This document shows, in pieces, positions 1 through 7,077 of a DNA stretch of 9,720 nt (within the stretch, counting starts at the first letter, position 1; each line of letters starts with the position of its first letter). The stretch covers positions 1 through 9,720 of the forward strand of contig URFB01000034.1 of NCBI GenBank assembly GCA_900547045.1. Reading direction: 5' to 3'. This DNA comes from an uncultured Mollicutes bacterium. Its GTDB lineage: Bacteria > Bacillota_I > Bacilli_A > Acholeplasmatales > Anaeroplasmataceae. Both the position numbers and the translations under genes were made by a program. Below the pieces are notes generated by a model. The model was not told the origin of the DNA. It did not search any database and saw only the letters and a program-made list of their open reading frames with translations.

Positions 1-2341
1 GAACCGTAACTTTCTTATTAGTTACCTCAACATTATTAACATACACTTTAAATGTATTATCAAGCATATATGATTTTTCAGCAACATAATTTGAATCAGA
101 TGAAGATACACTCTCTGTCATTACATCTAAATCCAAAGTATATTCTAAAGCCTTATTTGAAATATTATTAATTGTATATTTTATTTCATAAGAACCTGTG
201 CGATTCTTATCATCACCTAGTTCAATTTTAGGCTTAGTACTTTTTTCAACTGAAATATACGCATTTGATTTAGTTGCGTTAGCTAAATTAGCAAGCCCTG
301 CCCCTTGTTTACGAGGTGCATAAGGATTACCCTCTTCATTTAAAGCAATTGTAGCAGTTGACATTAATAAAGAATTTGTAAGATTTTGAAGCTCAGTACT
401 TGTAATATTAGGATATTTTTCCTTTAAGTACTGACGAATAAGCACAACAATACCACACATATTAGGTGATGCCATTGATGTACCACTCATCTTGTCATAT
501 CCACCACCAGGAATACTTGATAAAATTTCTCCACCATGAGCAGTAATTTCTGGTTTTAACTCTAAAGATGGAGTAGGACCCCAGCTTGAGAAATCTGACA
601 TAAATGGACCTGCTAAATATTTATCAGATACTGTAATAGTACCAGTCGATTTTTGAGCAAGTTTTAAACCATCTTCTTTAAGAATAGAAATAGCTGGTAT
701 ATGTGTCGTATCACTAATAGTCATAGCGATATCACCCTCTACATTATTATAAATAATAATTGCAAGAGCGCCATTACGCTTAGCAAGCTTAGCCTTATCC
801 TCAAATGAATTATCGCCACGCTTTACAAGTACAATTTTACCTTTAACATTAACATTTGTATAAGAAGCACTTGAACCAGTACCTGGAATAGTAACATATT
901 CATATGTCTTAGTTCCAGTTGCAGCAAATTCTGAATCAGCATCCTTAAGTCCTTGAATAAAGTCATACTCCTTACTAGTAATTGTTCTTGATTGTAAGAA
1001 GAAGAAAGTATCAGAATCATTTGCAACAAGATATGGACTCTTACGTCCACTAATTGAAGCTACAGATAAAGTACTTGTATAAGATGAAGGGGAACCAACA
1101 GTACCTGAATCAGGATTACTAGTCTTATTAGTATTACCATTAGGGCCACCCATTCCTGATGAATAATCATTACTTGCAGCTGTAATTAAAGAAATACCGG
1201 CTGCTTCTACTGCATCATATGTTTCATTAATTGCATCATTATCAGCCTCACGATTAAATCCACAAGATGTACCTAAAGACATATTAATACAATCAACACC
1301 TAAAATAACAGCGTCATTAAGTGCAGCAAGAATATCAGCTGTTTCAGCACCACCAGATGTATCGGCAAATACCTTCATTAATACTAATTGAGTGTTAGTC
1401 GCAACACCTGTAATTGTATTATCTTTTCCACCAATGATACCAGCAACGTGTGTACCATGCTCAGAATCATATGGATTTACATCGTAATCCTTATCAGCAT
1501 AATCATATGTATAAGGAATCTTTTTACTATAATATAAATCCTCAGCTTTTAGATTTGATGTAAGCTTAGAAGCATTTAAATCTAAAAGTTTTGAATTAAT
1601 TAAATCTAAACTAATCATTTCCTTTTCAGGCTGATTTTGGAATACTGTATGAGAACAATCAAATCCCGAGTCTAGAATTGCAACAGATGTTCCCTAACCA
1701 TTATATTCAACATTTGAAGAATTAAAAATGCCGGTATCATATACATCTACTACATTTGTAACAGCATCTGCTGCTTTTGAATTGGTTGACAAAGTTGTAG
1801 TAGGTAAATTATAAGCATCACCTAAAATAGCTTGTTTAATTAAATTACATTCTTCTAATTCTTTAAATTTACCATAGGTTGTTTTTACTGCAAAGCCATT
1901 TAATATCGCTGTATATGTTTGCTCAACTGAATCAAAATAACCAGCAGCAATTAATTCATTAATAATTTTCTTTTGTTCAATTTCAAGATTTCTTCTTTTG
2001 ACGATACCTTTAGGACTTTCATAAAAATCTGAAACACTATCATAAGTATTTCCATAGCTTGAATATACTTCCATCATTGAAGCTGAAGTAAGTGTAATAA
2101 TAGCACTAACCTCATCTGAATCCTTGTAGCCATCATTTTTGATTAAATATTCTGCTTTAATCATATTTTGACGAGACGCATCAGATAATTTGCCATCTGT
2201 TAATGTTACTCGAAGTGAATTTGCATCACTTGTTGTATTACTACTATCATTCGAAGAATTAGAATTACTTGAACAGCTAACAGCTAATAAAGCACCAATA
2301 GCTGTTAATGATAAAATACTAATCTTTTTAAATATTTTCAT
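1..2341 (-). pseudogene. Subtilisin-like (S8) lipoprotein protease with PA insert, interrupted by one in-frame TAG; 3' end beyond window
   Basis: This is a serine endopeptidase of the subtilase family, built like cell-envelope proteinases (C5a peptidase/lactocepin type), and would cut proteins outside the cell. Codons count from ATG 2341. Residues 1-23 form a lipoprotein signal peptide ending in lipobox AVSC (C23). Residues about 75-190 look like an inhibitor-I9-type propeptide. The catalytic domain holds Asp224 (AILDSGFD), His295 (EHGTHVAG), oxyanion Asn391 (AASND) and Ser622 (GTSMASP). The large Asn-to-Ser gap is filled by a PA-type insert at about 450-570. An Fn3-like region begins at about 685 and runs off the window at codon 780. 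Codon 216 is TAG, just before the Asp motif; the same frame is open from there to the window edge, so the lesion is single. AAGGAG lies 6 bases before the ATG. The gene sits 12 bases after the small membrane protein gene, at the end of the opp operon. As written only the prepropeptide would be made. Family call is confident; exact subfamily and substrate are not. Confidence 0.88.
1694..1696 (-). other. In-frame TAG stop within the subtilase gene
   Basis: Reading 3'-ward on the minus strand, the codons give E-Y-N-G, then TAG, then G-T-S-V-A-I-L-D-S-G. The stop falls in the glycine-rich strand just before the catalytic Asp, where relatives have a G-x-G-x-x-V-A pattern, so TAG replaces the variable x. 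TAG is one base change from CAG (Gln), GAG (Glu) or AAG (Lys). There is no frame change across it, and no ATG or ribosome binding site next to it that would allow restart of an active enzyme. Confidence 0.93.
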
Positions 2342-2353
2342 TTCGGACTCCTT

Positions 2354-2596
2354 TCACCATTTTAGCCAAAAATAAAGTAAAATCATAACTAGAGTGAAAC
2401 ACACTATTATCCCAAATAATATGGGTAAAAAGTGTATTAGAGCAGCTCTAATGACTGCTCTTCTTTCCCTACGTGTTAAACCTAAACCTTCATTGTTTTT
2501 AGGTCTTTTATTAGGCATACCATCTACATCCATATTATAAATAGTATGTCCATCATCGATATATTTAGGTTTTATTTTTTTCTTTTGATCATCCAT
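2354..2596 (-). CDS. Small single-span membrane protein of the opp operon, function unknown
   Basis: An 80-residue protein. Residues 1-50 are hydrophilic and rich in Lys/Arg; residues about 52-78 are one hydrophobic membrane segment ending in a Trp-Lys-Trp tail. The RRERR cluster just before the membrane span predicts the N-terminus inside the cell. A notable motif, YIDDGHTIYNMDVDGMPN (residues 12-29), resembles a DDGRxIxxMxVxGMP-like motif I recall from small hypothetical proteins of Bacillota; this is memory, not a search. ATG 2596 is preferred over an in-frame TTG at 2608. No strong Shine-Dalgarno is seen, but the start lies inside oppF (25-base overlap), so translation is probably coupled to oppF. 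It ends in TGA 12 bases before the protease start. Its position between transporter and protease suggests an accessory role for one of them, which is inference. Confidence 0.8.
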   Translation of the reverse strand: MDDQKKKIKPKYIDDGHTIYNMDVDGMPNKRPKNNEGLGLTRRERRAVIRAALIHFLPILFGIIVCFTLVMILLYFWLKW

Positions 2597-3726
2597 TTTT
2601 GGAACCAATTTTTATCTTTAAGCATTTCCTCTTCCAAAGCCTTCTTTACGGCAGCTTCATGCTCCTCACGCTTTAATTCTTCATCATACTTAGTTAAATT
2701 GTTCATAACCTCTTCGTTATAAAGGTGACATGCAACAAAATGATTCTTAGTATGTTCAATATATTTAGGCTCAAGCATCTTACAAACGCTCATACACTCT
2801 TTACAACGAGTATGGAATTTACATCCCTTTGGAGGATTAGCTGGTGAGGGAATATCACCACTTAAAATGATTCTTTCCATTTTTGCATCAGGATTCGGAA
2901 CTGGTACAGCAGAGAATAACGCCTTAGTATATGGATGTAGAGGATTATCAAAAATCTCATCTGTATCTCCATATTCCATCATATTTCCTAAATACATTAC
3001 AAGAATTTGATCTGTAATATATTTTACAACTGAAAGGTCATGAGAAATAAACACATATGTTAAATCCATTTCGTTTTGAAGCTTCTTTAAAAGATTTATA
3101 ACCTGTGCTTGAATAGAAACATCTAGTGCACTTACTGGCTCATCACAAATAACAAGCTTAGGTTTAACTGCAAGAGCACGAGCAATACAAATTCTTTGAC
3201 GTTGTCCACCAGAAAATTCATGTGGATAGCGATCATAATATGAAGGTTGAAGACCGCATTGTTCCATAATTTTTAAAGTATAGGATTGTACTTCTTCTTT
3301 AGGAACAATATTGTGAACCTTTACGGCCTCACTAATAATACTACCAACAGTCATTCTTGGAGGAAGACTTGAGTATGGGTCTTGGAATACAAGCTGAATA
3401 TCAACACGAAGATCGTTCATCTTGTTTCTTTTGATTTCAGTCAAATCCTTACCATCAAACCAAATTTTACCACCATCAGAATCATAAAGCTTTAAAATAG
3501 TACGTCCAAGAGTCGTTTTTCCACAACCTGACTCACCTACAACACCAATCGTTTGCCCTTTTTTTACGCCAAATGATACATTATCAACAGCACGTAAATA
3601 AGTTTGAGGCTTACCAAAAAAATTACGATTTAACGGAAAGTACTTCTTTAGATTTTTTACTTCAAGAATATATTCAGGATTAGGCTTTAATTCCTCTTGA
3701 ACAATTTCTTCTTTATTTTGTTCCAT
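2572..3726 (-). CDS. oppF: Oligopeptide ABC transporter ATP-binding protein OppF
   Basis: A cytoplasmic ATPase that pairs with OppD to power peptide import. In the 384-residue protein: Walker A GESGCGKT 64-71, Q-loop Gln115 (FQDP), signature FSGGQRQR 171-178 (Phe for the usual Leu), Walker B LVICDEP 191-197, D-loop SALD 199-202, H-loop His229. The Opp/Dpp C-terminal domain carries cysteines 302, 308, 311, 315 and 333, a pattern linked to iron-sulfur binding in some family members. A charged tail (about 340-384, Glu/Lys-rich, ending KRKK) extends past the usual domain. The start at ATG 3726 is chosen because AAGGAGG lies 9 bases upstream; an earlier in-frame start at 3768 lies before that site and would extend far into oppD. 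It overlaps oppD by 14 bases and the next gene by 25. All catalytic motifs are present, so it should be functional. Whether the system is Opp, App or Dpp cannot be told from the ATPase. Confidence 0.95.
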   Translation of the reverse strand: MEQNKEEIVQEELKPNPEYILEVKNLKKYFPLNRNFFGKPQTYLRAVDNVSFGVKKGQTIGVVGESGCGKTTLGRTILKLYDSDGGKIWFDGKDLTEIKRNKMNDLRVDIQLVFQDPYSSLPPRMTVGSIISEAVKVHNIVPKEEVQSYTLKIMEQCGLQPSYYDRYPHEFSGGQRQRICIARALAVKPKLVICDEPVSALDVSIQAQVINLLKKLQNEMDLTYVFISHDLSVVKYITDQILVMYLGNMMEYGDTDEIFDNPLHPYTKALFSAVPVPNPDAKMERIILSGDIPSPANPPKGCKFHTRCKECMSVCKMLEPKYIEHTKNHFVACHLYNEEVMNNLTKYDEELKREEHEAAVKKALEEEMLKDKNWFQKWMIKRKK

Positions 3727-4894
3727 CTGCTGAAGCCTCCTTTTTATCATATAAATAGCATGATACATAGTGAGTATCGGTTACATAGGTATAGCCTGGA
3801 TAAGGCCCCTCACACTTCTTTATACACTTGTTACATCTACCTTTAAAAAAGCATGTATTAGGAAGATTAATTGGGCTTGGTACTGAACCAGGAATAGAAT
3901 ATAATGGTTCACGTGAATCAGATGTAATAAGAGGTTTACTCTTTTGAAGTCCGATTGTATATGGATGTAAAGGATTATTAAATATCTCTCTTACTGTACC
4001 ATGCTCAATAACTCGACCAGCATACATTACAACAACCTCATCAGCCATTTCGGCAATAACACCAAGATCATGAGTAATAAGCATGATCGAACAATGCTTT
4101 TCACGTTGAATCTTTTTTAATAATTCAAGAATTTGAGCTTGAATTGTAACATCTAGAGCTGTAGTAGGCTCATCTGCGATAATTAATTTAGGATTACCAG
4201 CTAAAGCCATCGCAATCATTACACGCTGTCTCATACCTCCTGATAGTTCATGAGGATATGATTTATAAACACGCTCAGGCATTGAAATACCAACTTGATT
4301 TAACATATCAATGCTGTGAGCCTTAGCTTCTTCTTTTGTAATTCCTTTATTATGAATAAATGATACCTCGTCAAGTTGATTTCCAATTGTAAAAACTGGA
4401 TTTAAGCTTGTCATAGGCTCCTGGAAAATCATTGTAATATCATTTCCACGAATATTGTAAAGCTCTTGAGTTGGCATTTTCGCAATATCGTAAGCAAGCT
4501 TATTGCCTTCCTCATCATAGCCAAGAGCTTCACTATTAAATCTAATTGATCCGCCGGTAATTTGACCCTGAGGAGACTGCACAAGCTGCATAATAGATAA
4601 GCTCGTAACAGATTTTCCACAACCAGATTCACCTACAACACCAATGATTTTATCCTTAGGAAGGTCAAATGAAACGTGATTTACAGATTTAACTGTTCCA
4701 TTATCGGTAAAGAAACAAGTAACTAAATCATCTATTTCGATAATATTGTTAGGATTTTTCATCACGGTTGTATATTCAGATGAATCCTTTTTACGCTTTT
4801 TCTCTTTTTCATAATAGCGCATTTGCTCAACATTATAACGAGCAATTTGTTTACTTTCTTTATTAGAAAGGTAATTTGAATTTTTCTTTTTCAT
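3713..4894 (-). CDS. oppD: Oligopeptide ABC transporter ATP-binding protein OppD
   Basis: The second cytoplasmic ATPase of the peptide importer, 393 residues. Motifs: Walker A GESGCGKS 88-95, Q-loop Gln158 (FQEP), signature LSGGMRQR 217-224, Walker B LIIADEP 237-243, D-loop TALD 245-248, H-loop His275. The C-terminal Opp/Dpp domain has cysteines 348, 354, 357, 361 and 379, matching the four-cysteine family pattern plus one extra. The first 45 or so residues are a Lys/Arg-rich extension ahead of the normal ABC start (IIEIDDLVTCF). AGGAGG 7 bases before ATG 4894 supports this long form; Met45 has no such site. The gene starts 11 bases after the oppC stop, and its ribosome binding site overlaps that stop. 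No damage is seen. The ATPase call is certain; the peptide substrate range is unknown. Confidence 0.95.
   Translation of the reverse strand: MKKKNSNYLSNKESKQIARYNVEQMRYYEKEKKRKKDSSEYTTVMKNPNNIIEIDDLVTCFFTDNGTVKSVNHVSFDLPKDKIIGVVGESGCGKSVTSLSIMQLVQSPQGQITGGSIRFNSEALGYDEEGNKLAYDIAKMPTQELYNIRGNDITMIFQEPMTSLNPVFTIGNQLDEVSFIHNKGITKEEAKAHSIDMLNQVGISMPERVYKSYPHELSGGMRQRVMIAMALAGNPKLIIADEPTTALDVTIQAQILELLKKIQREKHCSIMLITHDLGVIAEMADEVVVMYAGRVIEHGTVREIFNNPLHPYTIGLQKSKPLITSDSREPLYSIPGSVPSPINLPNTCFFKGRCNKCIKKCEGPYPGYTYVTDTHYVSCYLYDKKEASADGTK
3736..3742 (-). promoter_or_regulatory. Ribosome binding site fixing the oppF start
   Basis: The minus strand reads AAGGAGG here, 9 bases before ATG 3726. It lies inside the end of oppD, so oppF translation is coupled to oppD. 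It argues against the longer start at 3768, which is upstream of this site. Confidence 0.85.
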
Positions 4895-4905
4895 ACAAAT
4901 ACCTC

Positions 4906-5988
4906 CTACTTCTTACTCTTAGGGTCCATAGCATCTCTAAGACCATCACCAATAAAGTTAAATCCCAGTACTGCAAGAACAATCATTAAACCAGCAGGAA
5001 GCCAAACATTAACGTGATACATTAACATTAAACGTTCCTTACAAGTTGAAATCATTGTACCCCATGATGCGGTATCTCCACTAACTCCAAGTCCTAAATA
5101 TGAAAGGGTAGATTCATAAAGAATAACACTACCAAGACCTAAAGTCATAGATACAATTAATTGAGGCATAACATTAGGAATTAAATGCTTAAAAATTCTT
5201 CTCCAAGTAGGAAGCCCCATAACCTCGGTAGCTGTAATATATTCTTGTTCACGTAAATACAATATTTGACCACGTACAAGTCTAGCGGTACCGCTCCAAC
5301 TAAATATGGTAATAATTATCATTATGAAATATATTTTTACACTATCAGTTAACTTCCAAGCATCAATAACCATTGATGCAATAAGTAAAATAGGAAGAGT
5401 CGGTATACAATTAAATATATCAACGATACGCATAATAAGACCATCTACCCAGCCACCAAAATAGCCCGCAAGTCCTCCTAATAGTACACCAATAATTGTT
5501 TCTAGAATAACTACTACAAAGCCAATTGTAAGAGATATTCTTCCACCATACATTAAACGTGTTAAAACATCGTATGACTGAGCATCTGTACCAAGCCAAT
5601 GCTTACCAGATGGATCAGCTAAAATATTCATATCTCTTTTAGTTGTAACAGTTTCATATATAGTATATAAAACATTACCATCTTTGTCTGTAACGTCAAC
5701 TGCTTGAGTAGTTTCAATATAAACTGTTGAAAGATCCTGTTCAGCCTGTCCATATGGAGAAAAGAGTGGACCAATGAAGCTAAACAGGAATAGCACAATA
5801 ATAAGTATAAGTCCAACAATTGAAAGCTTTGAACGGAAGAAACGTCTAAAAATTAAACGAATAGGGCTCATTTGCTTAAATGTTTCTTCCTGTTCTTTAA
5901 TCACTTCATCTTCAAATTCGCCTTGTGCAACCGTGACTTTTGAGGATACATCCTCTAAATTTTCTTCAACTATTTTAGAATCATCCAC
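4906..5988 (-). CDS. oppC: Oligopeptide ABC transporter permease OppC
   Basis: An inner-channel permease that pairs with OppB. From GTG 5988 it has 360 residues: an acidic cytoplasmic N-terminus (1-40), the family entry segment SPIRLIFRRFFRSK (41-54), a first membrane span at about 55-75, an external loop of about 80-130, and the HWLGTD...DVLTRLMYGGRISL block (130-153) typical of OppC/DppC. More spans follow, with the EAA coupling loop (EYITATEVMGLPTWRR, 249-264, conserved Gly258) that docks on the ATPases. An alternative GTG at 5997 abuts the oppB stop and would add three residues. I prefer 5988 because AGGTGAT (5999-5993), complementary to the 16S rRNA end, is well spaced for it and overlaps the 5997 start. 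The stop is TAG, overlapping the oppD ribosome binding site. The gene looks intact. Confidence 0.93.
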   Translation of the reverse strand: MDDSKIVEENLEDVSSKVTVAQGEFEDEVIKEQEETFKQMSPIRLIFRRFFRSKLSIVGLILIIVLFLFSFIGPLFSPYGQAEQDLSTVYIETTQAVDVTDKDGNVLYTIYETVTTKRDMNILADPSGKHWLGTDAQSYDVLTRLMYGGRISLTIGFVVVILETIIGVLLGGLAGYFGGWVDGLIMRIVDIFNCIPTLPILLIASMVIDAWKLTDSVKIYFIMIIITIFSWSGTARLVRGQILYLREQEYITATEVMGLPTWRRIFKHLIPNVMPQLIVSMTLGLGSVILYESTLSYLGLGVSGDTASWGTMISTCKERLMLMYHVNVWLPAGLMIVLAVLGFNFIGDGLRDAMDPKSKK

Positions 5989-5992
5989 AAAA

Positions 5993-5999
5993 ATCACCT
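5993..5999 (-). promoter_or_regulatory. Ribosome binding site deciding the oppC GTG start
   Basis: The minus strand reads AGGTGAT across the oppB stop, followed by four T and then GTG at 5988. AGGTGAT pairs with the 3' end of 16S rRNA. The upstream AGGAAGG (6007-6001) is only 3 bases from the GTG at 5997, too close for good initiation. This favours the start at 5988. Confidence 0.65.
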
Positions 6000-7002
6000 A
6001 CCTTCCTAATTTAACACGTGGATCAACCACAGAATACATAATATCTGAGAATAAGGTACCCAATACCGTTAATATTGCAAGGAACATATTATATCCCATA
6101 ATAAAGGGAATGTCCCCCTCAGTTAAAGCCTTATAAGCCATTCTACCGATACCAGGAATACCAAATACCTCCTCAGTAATCATCATACCACCAAATAATG
6201 ATGGTAAAATACCAGCAAGCAATGTAACAATTGGAATCATAGTATTACGGAATGCATGCTTATAAATAACCTTCTTTTCGCTTAAGCCCTTAGCTCGAGC
6301 CGTACGAATATAATCTGAGCTTAATACCTCAAGCATATTTGTACGAGTATAACGCATTAATCCACCAATTGAAAGGATAACAGAACAGAAAATAGGTAAA
6401 ATCAAATGATGAATTGTATCAAATAATTTTGCCCACCATCCAGCAAAGGTTGTTTCAAAAACCTTTGAGGAATTTAATCCTTCGGTTGGAAACCATCCTA
6501 AGTCAACAGAGAACACTTTAATTAAAATAGCACCAAAGAAATAGGTTGGAAGAGAAATACCAATCATCGTTAAGACTGTAACGATATAATCTCTTGCACT
6601 ATATTGATGAGTTGCACTGGTAATTCCAAGGGGAATTGCAATTAAAAACTGCAATGCCGTTGCAATAATTGCAATTGAGAAAGAAATCCACATATTTTCA
6701 CCAATAACATCACTTACCTTACGGTTATACTTCCAAGAGTCGCCTAAATTACCTTGAATAGCCTGAGAGAACCATTTCCAATATCCCTTTAAGATACCCC
6801 AAAATGAATTATCATTTAAGCCAAGTGGCTCCTTCATATTATAAATATCTTCCATAGTCATTTGCCCATTCGCAAGCTGTGATTGATATTTATTTTCAAT
6901 GAAATCGGTTGGCATAAGTCTTACAATCATATAAATTACAACTGAAACTCCAAACAAAACTAGAATTGAAATCCCAATTCGTTTTAATATGTATTTAAAC
7001 AT
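5998..7002 (-). CDS. oppB: Oligopeptide ABC transporter permease OppB
   Basis: The other permease of the peptide channel, 334 residues, the usual size. Six membrane spans are predicted by eye at about 9-27, 105-128, 138-165, 198-217, 253-275 and 300-322. The family block GNLGDSWKYNRKVSDVI (84-100) precedes span 2. The EAA loop (DYIRTARAKGLSEKKVIYKHAF, 230-251, conserved Gly239) would contact OppD/OppF, and the C-terminal end VDPRVKLGR is typical. ATG 7002 is chosen: AAGGAG lies 8 bases upstream, while an in-frame GTG at 7011 overlaps that site. It ends with TAG directly next to and in the same frame as oppC. A stem-loop separates it from oppA upstream. The gene looks intact. Confidence 0.95.
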   Translation of the reverse strand: MFKYILKRIGISILVLFGVSVVIYMIVRLMPTDFIENKYQSQLANGQMTMEDIYNMKEPLGLNDNSFWGILKGYWKWFSQAIQGNLGDSWKYNRKVSDVIGENMWISFSIAIIATALQFLIAIPLGITSATHQYSARDYIVTVLTMIGISLPTYFFGAILIKVFSVDLGWFPTEGLNSSKVFETTFAGWWAKLFDTIHHLILPIFCSVILSIGGLMRYTRTNMLEVLSSDYIRTARAKGLSEKKVIYKHAFRNTMIPIVTLLAGILPSLFGGMMITEEVFGIPGIGRMAYKALTEGDIPFIMGYNMFLAILTVLGTLFSDIMYSVVDPRVKLGR

Positions 7003-7010
7003 AAAACACA

Positions 7011-7016
7011 CTCCTT
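7011..7016 (-). promoter_or_regulatory. Ribosome binding site fixing the oppB start
   Basis: The minus strand reads AAGGAG here, 8 bases before ATG 7002. An upstream in-frame GTG (7011-7009) uses the last base of this site as its first base and so cannot be served by it. Confidence 0.85.
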
Positions 7017-7026
7017 TATTTTCGCT

Positions 7027-7052
7027 AAAAGTGGCTACGTTTAAATAGCCAC
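7027..7052 (-). terminator. Intergenic stem-loop between oppA and oppB (weak terminator or attenuator)
   Basis: On the minus strand a perfect 7-base inverted repeat, GTGGCTA (7052-7046) and TAGCCAC (7037-7031), encloses an 8-base loop and is followed by only four T (7030-7027). The short T run suggests partial termination or an RNA-stabilising hairpin after oppA rather than a full stop, since oppB has no obvious promoter in the 75-base gap. This layout would give more oppA than oppBCDF message, as is common for binding-protein genes; that outcome is inferred. Confidence 0.6.
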
Positions 7053-7077
7053 ATAAAGTCTTAGTATAATTTAATGA

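Noticed and set aside
1694..1696. TAG reassigned to an amino acid in this genome
   Set aside because: oppB and oppC both end in TAG at the natural family C-terminus, with ribosome binding sites overlapping the stop and new starts straight after. TAG therefore works as a stop here, though local suppression is not excluded.
2354..2356. TGA read as Trp (Mycoplasma-type code), fusing the small membrane protein to the protease
   Set aside because: The protease has its own AAGGAG, ATG and signal peptide straight after the TGA, and no TGA occurs inside the intact genes, which use TGG for Trp.
2190..2375. Plus-strand open frame antisense to the protease start
   Set aside because: It lies over the signal peptide region, has no ribosome binding site that I can see and no recognisable protein character; it is a shadow of the minus-strand gene.
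5774..6136. Plus-strand open frame across the oppB/oppC junction
   Set aside because: It is antisense to two well-supported genes, Ser/Ile-rich as expected from reversed codons, and has no start signals.
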